Source of the DNA: an uncultured Marvinbryantia sp.
Lineage (GTDB): Bacteria; Bacillota; Clostridia; Lachnospirales; Lachnospiraceae
Length of the DNA stretch: 64,000 nucleotides
Assembly (NCBI GenBank): GCA_934394985.1
Contig: CAKRRF010000002.1
Location: 66,576-130,575, forward strand
Direction of reading: 5' to 3'
The notes below the pieces were generated by a model. That model worked only from the letters and a program-made list of their open reading frames with translations, did no database searches and was not told the DNA's origin. Positions 17,333 to 24,848 of this stretch are shown piece by piece (the first letter of the stretch is position 1; every line of letters begins with the position of its first letter). The translations under genes and the position numbers were made by a program.

Positions 17333-17405
17333 GAGGCTGTGAAAAAGCACCGTTCCCAAAAAAGAAAGACCAAGAGTTTAGAATGAACTCAAGGTCTTTC
17401 TTTTT
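17333..17405. repeat. Repeat copy B (pairs with 12675-12750)
   Basis: Nearly identical to copy A. Differences are few and mostly in the central core, which here reads GCACCGTTCCCA; its reverse complement is the start of the 39402 hairpin repeat. The right half is the terminator at 17364-17405. Confidence 0.8.
17364..17405. terminator. Bidirectional terminator between RND gene and mecA
   Basis: The arms at 17364-17378 and 17386-17400 form a 15-position stem with a 2-base mismatch, followed by T5 on the + strand and a T-rich tract on the - strand. It serves both convergent genes. Confidence 0.85.
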
Positions 17406-17411
17406 GTTATT

Positions 17412-18176
17412 TCAGATCACGCTGAGCTTCTGAAGAGCATCTTCCAGAATAATGGCTTTGCCATGTTCTATCAGATAATTTTCTGTTCCGGCAGAATACT
17501 TCAGACCGATACCGTATTCAGAAATAATATTGCAGATACGGTTAAATTCTTCCGGTGAATGGGAAGATTTATTCAGAACCAGATGGTAGGAACCATCGGA
17601 TGTATCCTTATAAAGCGAGTTGCTTCCGGTATAACTGCCCTGCAGAATATGTGCGGCCCGGATCACATCATCCAGCTGCTGGAAAGCAAAGATCTTTTTC
17701 AGCTCCACATAGAGAGATTCCTCCTGTGCATCTGGGGTATCCGCAGGTGTATCTTCGTTTTCCGGTCTGGCTGATAATGCCTTATGTGCATCACGAAGCT
17801 TCTGAAACAGATTCAGAATATCGTCAGCGCCTTCCGGCTTTATGGAAGAGAGTGCACCAGGGATGTCAATGCTGTCGGTGGCTGCAGTACTCTGTGAAAA
17901 TTTGGCAAAGCGGGTATCCAGTTCTTCCGGATCCTCCACTTTGGTAATAATCAGGATAATGGAATCGGCAGACAGTGGAATCGCTTCGATCATAAGTGGA
18001 ATGTCATTTGCTTCAAATCCAAATTCGTAAGCGGCCTGCTGCATCATCTCCCGGAAAAGGGATTTCGCTTTTTCTGTACCATAAGCCAGTTCGCTGAGCT
18101 TCAGCTTCCGGTCAGCCAGATCTTCTCGAGTCAGTGTACAGCGTATCTGATTTTCATTCAGTTTTTCAATTTTCAT
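17412..18176 (-). CDS. mecA: Adaptor protein MecA
   Basis: MecA delivers substrates to the ClpC unfoldase and was first known as the competence regulator in Bacillus. The 254-residue protein has the typical N-terminal domain (MKIEKLNENQIRCTLT, then a helix with SELAYGTEKAK), an acidic central linker at about residues 110-150, and a C-terminal ClpC-binding domain starting near YVELKKIFAF. Length and order match the family. It is monocistronic on the - strand with its own promoter and AAGGAAGTG ribosome site, convergent with the RND gene. Confidence 0.93.
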   Translation of the reverse strand: MKIEKLNENQIRCTLTREDLADRKLKLSELAYGTEKAKSLFREMMQQAAYEFGFEANDIPLMIEAIPLSADSIILIITKVEDPEELDTRFAKFSQSTAATDSIDIPGALSSIKPEGADDILNLFQKLRDAHKALSARPENEDTPADTPDAQEESLYVELKKIFAFQQLDDVIRAAHILQGSYTGSNSLYKDTSDGSYHLVLNKSSHSPEEFNRICNIISEYGIGLKYSAGTENYLIEHGKAIILEDALQKLSVI

Positions 18177-18237
18177 GAAATCACTTCCTTGCCTGATATC
18201 TGGAAAGGTTACTGATATCAGCCACCTTTCTAGTTAC

Positions 18238-18267
18238 AGTATATCCTACTTCATGTAAAAATGTAAA
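18238..18267 (-). promoter_or_regulatory. mecA promoter
   Basis: Read on the - strand, TTTACA (18267-18262) and TATACT (18243-18238) are separated by 18 bases, about 60 bases before the mecA start. Confidence 0.65.
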
Positions 18268-18309
18268 GTGGAATGCTGTCAGAGCCTTATAAAATTATTA
18301 TAAAAAAAC

Positions 18310-18338
18310 TTGCAAAACAAGAATGTGTGTTATATAAT
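18310..18338 (+). promoter_or_regulatory. Strong promoter of a leader or small RNA
   Basis: TTGCAA (18310-18315), 17 bases, TATAAT (18333-18338). The next annotated gene begins 300 bases further on. Confidence 0.75.
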
Positions 18339-18641
18339 CAATAATAAGAGAGGACACATATTATAAAAATGGAAAGGAGGAACATTTTCAAACATCAGCA
18401 GATTCTTCTGCACACTATTTCTTGAATGCGATTGTCTTCGCATTGATTCAGATCATTGATTACAACTATACAACTGAATACATCTATATAACTGAATAAT
18501 CTATACACAGTCTTCTCTGAAGAAAAGCTCTTTTTTCATATTGCCTGGGAAAGGAACTGCCATGCTCTGATTTTACTGTGGCATCTCCGAAATATATCAC
18601 ATGTACCTCCACAGGCAGATTTGGACAGGAGAAAGAAAGAA
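18339..18641 (+). ncRNA. Candidate structured leader or small RNA with an orphan ribosome site
   Basis: Downstream of the promoter a perfect AAAGGAGG (18374-18380 region) is followed within 15 bases by no ATG, GTG or TTG. Only an ATT at 18384 would open a 13-codon frame. Two short perfect hairpins (18398-18411, GCAGA/TCTGC; 18425-18444, AATGCGA/TCGCATT) follow, then an imperfect repeat and a T6 run near 18533. It resembles no RNA family I know. Transcription is inferred from the promoter only. Confidence 0.35.
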
Positions 18642-18923
18642 GTGAGAAACATCGAATACAGAAAACCGTATTATACAAAAGAGATGTTCGAACAACGCAG
18701 GGAAAAGGTAATGGAAAGCAAACTGTATAAGGAGCTGGAAGGCTATCAGAGCGCCGGAATTTCCTTATGGCTGAACGGAAAACCGAGTACCAGTTATGGC
18801 ATTGCAAATTACGTAAGAGAAGAGTCAGACTATATGAGAGATTATCGTCTGGATGACAATCAGGAAATATGTGGAATAGCATTTGACAGGATCAGGAGGA
18901 GAAGACCGGGAGGAAGAAGATAG
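18642..18923 (+). CDS. Small hypothetical protein, basic C-terminus
   Basis: A 93-residue protein not recognised. The GTG at 18642 is chosen because AGGAG (18627-18631) is 10 bases upstream; a TTG at 18621 would add seven residues. The sequence is charged, soluble and rich in Tyr, Arg and Glu, with a phrase YRKPYYTKEMFEQRR near the start and an Arg-rich end (RIRRRRPGGRR). There is no signal peptide or membrane segment. It lies alone between mecA and a GH18 gene. Codon use and the ribosome site favour a real gene, but no function can be given. Confidence 0.55.
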   Translation: MRNIEYRKPYYTKEMFEQRREKVMESKLYKELEGYQSAGISLWLNGKPSTSYGIANYVREESDYMRDYRLDDNQEICGIAFDRIRRRRPGGRR

Positions 18924-18963
18924 ACAGCGAGTTTCCCTGAACAAAAAACTTAAGTTTCTGTGA

Positions 18964-18980
18964 ACTTTTTCTGAAAAAGT
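18964..18980. terminator. Small hairpin after the hypothetical gene
   Basis: A perfect 7-base inverted repeat ACTTTTT-CTG-AAAAAGT. The stem is A/T rich and there is no T tail beyond it, so it is only a possible terminator. Confidence 0.35.
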
Positions 18981-19010
18981 CGAAAACTGTTAGATGTATG
19001 CCGCAAAGTA

Positions 19011-19019
19011 TGCTATACT
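19011..19019 (+). promoter_or_regulatory. Extended -10 promoter of the GH18 gene
   Basis: TGC-TATACT with only a weak -35 (TTAGAT, 18990-18995), 40 bases before the start codon. Confidence 0.5.
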
Positions 19020-19058
19020 TTTGACCAGAAAGGTATTGAAGTATGGAGGAGCAGTAGC

Positions 19059-20759
19059 ATGAAGAAAAAGGCGGCACCGATTCTGGCAGTGGTTCTTTTG
19101 ATTGCAGTAGTAGCAGGAATTGGTTTCCTTACCAAAGTGATAAAAAAATACACACCTTCTTCCGAAGTAATGAGCAGTCAGGAATATTTTGGACTGAATA
19201 ATGAGCAGGAAGCAGCGATTGTGGTAGGAAGTGAAATACTTCCTTATAAAGGAGAGATTCTCAATGAAGTGGCCTATGTGGATTATCAGGCAGTGAAAGA
19301 GGTACTGAATGATTACTTCTACTGGGATTCCGAGAACAATACGATGTTATACACCATGCCGACGGATGTTATACAGATTCCGGCTGGCAGCAGCAGTTAC
19401 ACAGCAGATGGAAAGACACAGAGCCTGAACTACAACATCGTGCTGATTGATGGCACAGAAACCTACATCGCATTGGATTTTGTAAAACAGTATACGAATA
19501 TTTCCTATGAGATATTTCATGATCCTGATCGTATTGTGATTAATAATACATGGGGGGATGTGACTGTGGCCAGTATCCGAAAGGCGGGAAAAGTACGAAG
19601 CCTTGGAGGAATTAAGAGTCCGATTCTCAGGGAAGTGGAGAAAAATGAAGTAGTACGCATTCTGGAACCGATGGAAGACTGGACGAAGATCCTCACACAG
19701 GATGGATATATCGGCTATATAAAGAATGATCGTCTGGTAAAGGAACGAACTGAGACACTGACCAGTGATTTTGTGGCACCGGAATATACCAATATTCAGA
19801 AAGACTATAAGATCAATCTGGTATGGCATCAGATTACCAGTATGGATGCCAATTACAACATTATTTATGATATTGCCAGTGTAAAGAAGGTGAATACGAT
19901 TTCACCGACCTGGTTCAGCATAGCATCCAATGACGGTACACTGGATTCGTTGGCACTGGCAGATTATGTGAATACCGCACACAGCAACAATATGGAAGTA
20001 TGGCCACTGATTGACAATTTCAGCGAAAATATTGATTTTGCAGCGGTTATGAACAGTACGTCTGCAAGAAATAAAATCGAAAATCAGCTGATTGCGGCAG
20101 CAATTGAATATAGTTTTGATGGAATTAATGTGGATTTTGAAAATATTTCAGAAGCTGCTGCTGACGGTTTTATTCAGTTTGTAAGAGAACTGTCAGTGAT
20201 GTGCCGGAAGAATGGTATCGTGTTGTCTGTGGACGTGCCGGTGCCGATGGACTTTACAGCACATTACAATCGAAAAGCACTGGGTGAAGTCTGCGATTAT
20301 ATGATGATTATGGGATATGATGAGCATTATTCCGGATCAGAAGAAGCAGGTTCTGTCGCCAGTCTGACTTTTGAAGAAGAGGGCATTCAGAATACACTTC
20401 AGGAGGTGGCTGCTGAGAAGATCATCAGTGGTATTCCGTTTTATACCAGGTTATGGTGTACTATGACAAATGAAGATGGAACGGCAACGGTAACCAGTGA
20501 GGCCATGGGGATGAATGAAGCACAGCAGACGCTGGAAAATAATCAGGCGGAAAGCTCCTGGGATGAAACTACGGGGCAGAATTATGCACAGTTTGAGGGA
20601 ACTGACGGAGCGTTATATCAGATCTGGCTGGAGGACACAGCTTCTCTGACGAAAAAGCTGGAGCTGATCAAGAAGTATGACCTCGGTGGTGTTGCTGAGT
20701 GGAAGCTGGGTCTGGAAGATGATTCTGTATGGGATCTGATTGCCAAATATATCAGCTAA
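19059..20759 (+). CDS. Glycoside hydrolase family 18 protein with SH3-like domain
   Basis: A 566-residue exported or membrane-anchored enzyme. An N-terminal hydrophobic helix (residues 5-24) is followed by a copper-amine-oxidase-like N-terminal region, a bacterial SH3-like module at about 165-230 (IRKAGKVRSLGG to IGYIKNDRLV), and a GH18 barrel. The GH18 signature reads DGINVDFE with catalytic Glu361; the first-Asp-plus-three position is Asn instead of Asp. Related YaaH/YdhD-type enzymes cleave N-acetylglucosamine links in peptidoglycan. GGAGGA precedes ATG 19059. It is followed by a terminator and a cell-wall amidase. Confidence 0.88.
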   Translation: MKKKAAPILAVVLLIAVVAGIGFLTKVIKKYTPSSEVMSSQEYFGLNNEQEAAIVVGSEILPYKGEILNEVAYVDYQAVKEVLNDYFYWDSENNTMLYTMPTDVIQIPAGSSSYTADGKTQSLNYNIVLIDGTETYIALDFVKQYTNISYEIFHDPDRIVINNTWGDVTVASIRKAGKVRSLGGIKSPILREVEKNEVVRILEPMEDWTKILTQDGYIGYIKNDRLVKERTETLTSDFVAPEYTNIQKDYKINLVWHQITSMDANYNIIYDIASVKKVNTISPTWFSIASNDGTLDSLALADYVNTAHSNNMEVWPLIDNFSENIDFAAVMNSTSARNKIENQLIAAAIEYSFDGINVDFENISEAAADGFIQFVRELSVMCRKNGIVLSVDVPVPMDFTAHYNRKALGEVCDYMMIMGYDEHYSGSEEAGSVASLTFEEEGIQNTLQEVAAEKIISGIPFYTRLWCTMTNEDGTATVTSEAMGMNEAQQTLENNQAESSWDETTGQNYAQFEGTDGALYQIWLEDTASLTKKLELIKKYDLGGVAEWKLGLEDDSVWDLIAKYIS

Positions 20760-20776
20760 ACAACATACGTAAAAAG

Positions 20777-20823
20777 AAATCCTGCTGCATACATTAATAA
20801 AAAATGATGCGGCGGGATTTTTT
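20777..20823 (+). terminator. Terminator abutting the amidase start codon
   Basis: The arms at 20777-20790 and 20807-20820 pair over 14 positions with two G-U pairs, followed by T3 that runs directly into the ATG at 20824 (six T in a row with the arm end). It ends the GH18 transcript or attenuates into the next gene. Confidence 0.75.
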
Positions 20824-21555
20824 ATGGGAAAAAAACAACTGGAACTGCTGATGGCAGTACTGATTCTGGCAGGAGCTTTTTGTGTGGGACGGCTGGGCGC
20901 GCAGATGAGACAGATGCGCAGGGAAATTACGACAGCAATATCCCGGAATACAGGAGAACAGATGGTTGTGATTGATGCAGGACATGGTGGATTTGATTCC
21001 GGAAAGGTTGGGATCAATGGTGTTATGGAAAAAGATATCAATTTGCTGATAGCAAAAAAAGTACAGAAAAATCTGGAACAGGCAGGAATCCGGACGCTTA
21101 TGACCAGAGAAGAAGATCATGGACTGTATGACAATGACGAAGAAAACAAAAAGCAGCAGGATATGAAACGCCGTTGCAGCAAAATCAATGAGTCCGGAGC
21201 GGATCTGGCAGTGAGTATTCATCAGAACAGTTATACACAGGAATACGTCTGCGGACCACAGGTATTTTATTATGAAACTTCTTTGCAGGGACGAAAGCTG
21301 GCAGAGATGTTGCAGGAAACGTTGAATCAGCGTCTGGAGATCGTCCGGCCAAGAGTATGCAAGGCGAATGAGACCTATTATATATTGAGAAAAACAAAGA
21401 TTCCCACAGTCATTGTAGAGTGTGGATTTTTAAGTAATACAGAAGAGGCAGAAAAGCTGATGAATGAGAATTATCAGGAAAAAACAGCCCGGGCAGTCTG
21501 TGATGGGATACAGAAATTTTTGCAGGAAAACCTCTATTGCGTTACGTTGTTGTAA
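20824..21555 (+). CDS. cwlD: N-acetylmuramoyl-L-alanine amidase, CwlD-like
   Basis: A 243-residue zinc amidase (Amidase_3) with an N-terminal membrane anchor (about residues 6-24). Zinc ligands are in DAGHGG, in MEKD and in SIHQN, and the catalytic Glu is in VECGFLSN. Size and layout match CwlD, which makes muramic-delta-lactam in spore cortex. No good ribosome site precedes the ATG, because the terminator hairpin occupies that space (GGCGGG within the stem could serve). CwlD is the best guess; a vegetative amidase cannot be excluded. Confidence 0.82.
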   Translation: MGKKQLELLMAVLILAGAFCVGRLGAQMRQMRREITTAISRNTGEQMVVIDAGHGGFDSGKVGINGVMEKDINLLIAKKVQKNLEQAGIRTLMTREEDHGLYDNDEENKKQQDMKRRCSKINESGADLAVSIHQNSYTQEYVCGPQVFYYETSLQGRKLAEMLQETLNQRLEIVRPRVCKANETYYILRKTKIPTVIVECGFLSNTEEAEKLMNENYQEKTARAVCDGIQKFLQENLYCVTLL

Positions 21556-21626
21556 ATGGTATACTCAGATGTAACCAGAAAAAGAAAGAATATGCATCAG
21601 TGGCAGGGATAAGGAAGCGAATATTT

Positions 21627-22673
21627 ATGCAGACGATCATAGCAGATATGACGAATCAGACAGATGAAAAAGAGATGGAACGGGCAGGAAAAATTCTGCA
21701 GGAGGGAGGTCTGGTGGCATTCCCGACAGAGACAGTATACGGACTGGGAGCCAATGCGCTGGATGAGCAGGCTGCATTCAGGATCTATGCGGCCAAGGGA
21801 AGACCTTCTGACAATCCTCTTATTGTACATATAGCCAGGATAGAAGATTTATATAAAATAGTCCAAAGCGTTCCGGAAGAGGCGGTGAAGCTGGCGGAAA
21901 AATTCTGGCCGGGACCGTTGACGATGATTTTTCAGAAAAAAGAGATTGTGCCTTATGGAACAACAGGTGGTCTGGAGACGGTAGCGGTACGTATGCCGAA
22001 TCATCCGGTCGCATTGAAGATGATAGAAGCCGGAGGCGGTTATATTGCAGCACCAAGTGCCAATACATCCGGAAGACCGAGTCCGACCACTGCGCAGCAT
22101 GTGGCAGATGATATGAGTGGGAAAATTGATATGATTCTGGATGGTGGAAGCGTGGGAATCGGAGTAGAATCCACCATTGTGGATCTAAGCTGCGGTGTGC
22201 CGACCATTCTGCGGCCCGGATATATCAATAAGGCAATGCTGGAAGAAGTGATTGGTCATGTAGAGGTGGATCCGACATTGTTGTCAGCGGACTGCAGACA
22301 GCGCCCGAAGGCACCGGGGATGCGTTATAAGCACTATGCACCGAAGGCAGATATGGTGATTGTAGAGGGAGATGAGGACAAGGTTATTACCTATATAAAT
22401 GAACGTATCTGTGAAGAATTAAAGAAGGGAAACTGCCCGGGCGTAATCGCATCGGATGAAACCAGACACCGTTATTGCGGTGGAACGGTAAAATCCATGG
22501 GAAGCCGTAAGGATGAACTGAGTATATCCAGACATTTATACGCGGTCTTAAGAGAATTTGATGAGCAGCAGGTCAGCTGCATATTTTCAGAGGCTTTTGA
22601 GACACCCAATCTGGGTCAGGCGATTATGAATCGTATGGTAAAGGCTGCCGGTCATCAGATTATCCGGGTATAG
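21627..22673 (+). CDS. sua5: L-threonylcarbamoyladenylate synthase, Sua5 type
   Basis: Makes threonylcarbamoyl-AMP from threonine, bicarbonate and ATP for the t6A37 modification of ANN-decoding tRNAs. The 348-residue product is the long form: a YrdC domain (FPTETVYGLGANA, KGRPSDNPL, SANTSGRPSPT) and the linker KAPGMRYKHYAPKA leading to the C-terminal Sua5 domain. ATG 21627 follows AAGGA; the frame is open upstream to 21537, but that extension overlaps the amidase and has no ribosome site. The order sua5, phosphatase, rpiB equals ywlC-ywlE-ywlF of Bacillus. Confidence 0.94.
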   Translation: MQTIIADMTNQTDEKEMERAGKILQEGGLVAFPTETVYGLGANALDEQAAFRIYAAKGRPSDNPLIVHIARIEDLYKIVQSVPEEAVKLAEKFWPGPLTMIFQKKEIVPYGTTGGLETVAVRMPNHPVALKMIEAGGGYIAAPSANTSGRPSPTTAQHVADDMSGKIDMILDGGSVGIGVESTIVDLSCGVPTILRPGYINKAMLEEVIGHVEVDPTLLSADCRQRPKAPGMRYKHYAPKADMVIVEGDEDKVITYINERICEELKKGNCPGVIASDETRHRYCGGTVKSMGSRKDELSISRHLYAVLREFDEQQVSCIFSEAFETPNLGQAIMNRMVKAAGHQIIRV

Positions 22674-22690
22674 TAATGAAGGAAAGATAA

Positions 22691-23173
22691 ATGAAGAAGT
22701 ATGATAAAGTGTTATTTGTAAGTCACAGCGATACCTGCCGGGGGCCGATGGCGGAGGCGATCTTACAGCACAAGCTGCTGCTGGAGGATATTCTGGTGGA
22801 TTCAAAGGGGATGATTGTTTTATTTCCGGAACCGGTGAACCCAAAAGCCAGAGATGTTCTGATGCAGCATAATCTGGAACTGAATGAGCATGAAGCGGTA
22901 CAGTTTTCTGCTGATGATTTTGATGAGCGGACACTGATCCTGACCATGGAACAGTCCCAGAAGGAAAAAATACAGGAAGAGTATGGAGATCAGGTATGCA
23001 ATCTGTACACCCTTTCTGAATATAGCCAGACAGAGGAAGAGGATATTTATGATCCTCACGGAAAAGCACTGGAAGAATACGGACATTGCTTTGATGTACT
23101 GGAGATTATTATTTCAAAATTAACAAATGTATTATTGCAGGAGGATGAAGAACATGATAGCAGTAGCATGTGA
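22691..23173 (+). CDS. Low-molecular-weight phosphatase family protein lacking the nucleophile cysteine
   Basis: A 160-residue protein in the ywlE position. YwlE is a protein-arginine phosphatase with the P-loop VCxGNTCRSPMAE. Here residues 10-20 read VSHSDTCRGPM: the first Cys, the nucleophile, is Ser11 (codon AGT), the Gly and Asn are Ser and Asp, and the last Ser is Gly. The second Cys, the Arg and the later general-acid Asp (YDPHG) remain. Such changes abolish catalysis in this family, so it is either a binding-only pseudophosphatase or works differently. The C-terminal ~10 residues (EDEEHDSSSM) overlap the rpiB start by 20 bases. Confidence 0.82.
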   Translation: MKKYDKVLFVSHSDTCRGPMAEAILQHKLLLEDILVDSKGMIVLFPEPVNPKARDVLMQHNLELNEHEAVQFSADDFDERTLILTMEQSQKEKIQEEYGDQVCNLYTLSEYSQTEEEDIYDPHGKALEEYGHCFDVLEIIISKLTNVLLQEDEEHDSSSM

Positions 23174-23585
23174 TCACGGCGGATACGCCTTAAAAAAAGA
23201 GATTTTAAAGCATCTGGAAGGAAGAGGTCTGGAATATAAAGATTTTGGATGTGACAGTGAAGAGGCAGTCGATTATCCGATCTATGCAAGAAAGGTGACA
23301 GCAGCCATCAAGTCCGGCGAATGTGACAGAGGAATCCTGATCTGTGGAACTGGTATTGGTATTTCTATTACTGCCAACAGAGAAAAAGGAATTCGTGCAG
23401 CACTGTGTACGGACTGTTTTAGCGCAGAAGCAACCAGACAGCACAACGATGCCAATATTCTTGCACTTGGTGGAAGAGTGGTAGGACCTGGTCTGGCACT
23501 GAAGATTGTGGATACATTTCTGGACACTCCATTCTCTAATGCAGAACGTCATCAGAGAAGAATTGACCTGATTGATCAGGATTAA
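23154..23585 (+). CDS. rpiB: Ribose-5-phosphate isomerase B
   Basis: Interconverts ribose 5-phosphate and ribulose 5-phosphate (or allose/galactose 6-phosphate in LacAB relatives). The 143-residue product begins MIAVACDHGGYALK, has the catalytic Cys in CGTGIGI, and ends with GGRVVG and a helical tail with RRIDLI. The ATG at 23154 has AGGAGG (23139-23144) nine bases upstream; a nearer ATG at 23145 is too close. It overlaps the preceding phosphatase-like gene by 20 bases, suggesting translational coupling. Confidence 0.94.
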   Translation: MIAVACDHGGYALKKEILKHLEGRGLEYKDFGCDSEEAVDYPIYARKVTAAIKSGECDRGILICGTGIGISITANREKGIRAALCTDCFSAEATRQHNDANILALGGRVVGPGLALKIVDTFLDTPFSNAERHQRRIDLIDQD

Positions 23586-23600
23586 AAGCGGGTGAACAGT

Positions 23601-24086
23601 ATGTCAGACAAGCGAAAAGATTATATTACATGGGATGAATACTTTATGGGAGTAGCGATTCTGGCCAGTATGCGTTCCAAAGATCCCAATACACAGGTAG
23701 GAGCCTGTATCGTCAGTCAGGACAATAAGATCCTGTCTATGGGATATAATGGATTTCCGATGGGGTGTTCGGATGATGAATATCCGTGGAGCCGTGAAGC
23801 ACAGGGGCTGGACAGCAAATATCTGTATACGACACATTCAGAGCTGAATGCGATTCTGAATTACCGGGGAGGTAGTCTGGAGGGTGCCACCTTGTACGTA
23901 ACATTATTTCCATGCAATGAATGTGCTAAGGCAATCATTCAGTCAGGAATTAAAAAACTGGTATATGATTCAGATAAATATGCAGACCAGACGAATGTAC
24001 TGGCATCTAAACGGATGTTGAAATCAGCCGGTGTGGAGATGGTGCCATACCAAAGATCAGGAAGAACCATCACGTTGAAAGTATAG
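23601..24086 (+). CDS. Deoxycytidylate deaminase (ComEB-like)
   Basis: Converts dCMP to dUMP for thymidylate synthesis. The 161-residue protein shows the zinc-binding HSELNAI (His and catalytic Glu) and PCNEC motifs, plus the substrate loop GYNGFPMGCSDDEYPW. Start at ATG 23601 (GGTGA just upstream); a GTG at 23592 is the alternative. It is the last gene of the sua5-rpiB run, closed by the terminator at 24092. Confidence 0.93.
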   Translation: MSDKRKDYITWDEYFMGVAILASMRSKDPNTQVGACIVSQDNKILSMGYNGFPMGCSDDEYPWSREAQGLDSKYLYTTHSELNAILNYRGGSLEGATLYVTLFPCNECAKAIIQSGIKKLVYDSDKYADQTNVLASKRMLKSAGVEMVPYQRSGRTITLKV

Positions 24087-24091
24087 CAATT

Positions 24092-24130
24092 TTGTGGGAG
24101 GAGTTTAGCATTACTAAACTCCTCCCACAA
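24092..24130. terminator. Perfect 17-bp bidirectional terminator
   Basis: The arms at 24092-24108 and 24114-24130 are exact complements with a 5-base loop. T-rich runs are short. The right arm contains the stop and last codons of the DUF402 gene on the - strand, so the hairpin is partly coding. Confidence 0.75.
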
Positions 24131-24620
24131 CTGGTTCTATTTCATTTTCAATTGCTTCTATATAAGACTGGTATTCATAAAATCTTCCGCTATAGATATG
24201 AGATAACAGGGTATTTAACTGACGAAGTGCAGTAAGAAGCATATCATGTGAAATCAGATGCTGTTCTACCGCATCAGCCAGTTCATCCAGATCCACTACT
24301 TTTACCTGACCATCCGGATAAACCAGTACATCTGCCAGAAGATCAATGGTGATATAAGTATTGGTTTGTGGATGATATTCGTATGTGATGATATCGCAGT
24401 ACCAGCAGATCAGCTGGTTCTGATGATTATAAAATTTACTGACCTTTACTCCCTGTTTCCAGAAAAAGGCGGAGATACCATGGCTCAGTTCTTTTTTGGG
24501 ACGTATGGTATTCCAGGTAGTAATCAGATAATCATCTGTACACCGGACTACTTTATCTTTGTCCAGGAGAATACATTCAGCAGGGATCAGACGTTTTCGA
24601 TAAAGAACAGGAGAGTTCAT
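24114..24620 (-). CDS. DUF402 domain protein
   Basis: A 168-residue cytoplasmic protein. The DUF402 pattern is visible: TDDYLITTWNTIRP, then a Trp/Tyr-rich strand region (FYNHQNQLICWYCDIITYEY) and IDLLADVLVYPDGQVKVVDLDE. Relatives such as Bacillus YgaC and staphylococcal Ntdp hydrolyse nucleoside di- or triphosphates with metal. The start is placed at the ATG read from 24620, because AGAAAGGGG lies just upstream on the - strand; the frame is open for a further 176 codons but has no support. It is divergent from proS. Confidence 0.82.
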   Translation of the reverse strand: MNSPVLYRKRLIPAECILLDKDKVVRCTDDYLITTWNTIRPKKELSHGISAFFWKQGVKVSKFYNHQNQLICWYCDIITYEYHPQTNTYITIDLLADVLVYPDGQVKVVDLDELADAVEQHLISHDMLLTALRQLNTLLSHIYSGRFYEYQSYIEAIENEIEPVVGGV

Positions 24621-24701
24621 AAAAGCCCCTTTCTGCGATACCGCTTTTTCCTTTAATTTACCATAATGTATGGGAAAAAGCCAGAAAAAGATAGGAGATT
24701 C

Positions 24702-24730
24702 TTGACGAAATCCCGTGTTTGCAATAAAAT
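24702..24730 (+). promoter_or_regulatory. proS promoter
   Basis: TTGACG (24702-24707), 17 bases, TAAAAT (24725-24730). The leader to the start codon is about 110 bases. Confidence 0.75.
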
Positions 24731-24848
24731 GGGGATATGATGTTGCTGGACATAAAGTGGACAGTGACAGGAATGTGTTCGGGAAGAGGAATCTGCCTGT
24801 GGACATATTGGACAAAAAGTTTGAAAATAAAAAATGAGGAGACAGGAA

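Larger units (their letters stand above)
18177..18641. other. 465-base gene-free stretch between mecA and a small gene
   Basis: The left part carries the mecA promoter (- strand). From 18310 a strong + strand promoter leads into about 300 bases of structured, AT-rich leader with small hairpins (18398-18411, 18425-18444) and a direct repeat ACTGAATA at about 18472-18500. No convincing coding frame is seen; an 18-codon frame starts at ATG 18369. Confidence 0.55.

Noticed and set aside
24731..24848. T-box riboswitch before proS
   Set aside because: The leader is only about 110 bases and no T-box sequence (TGGNACCGCG-like) or antiterminator pair is present.
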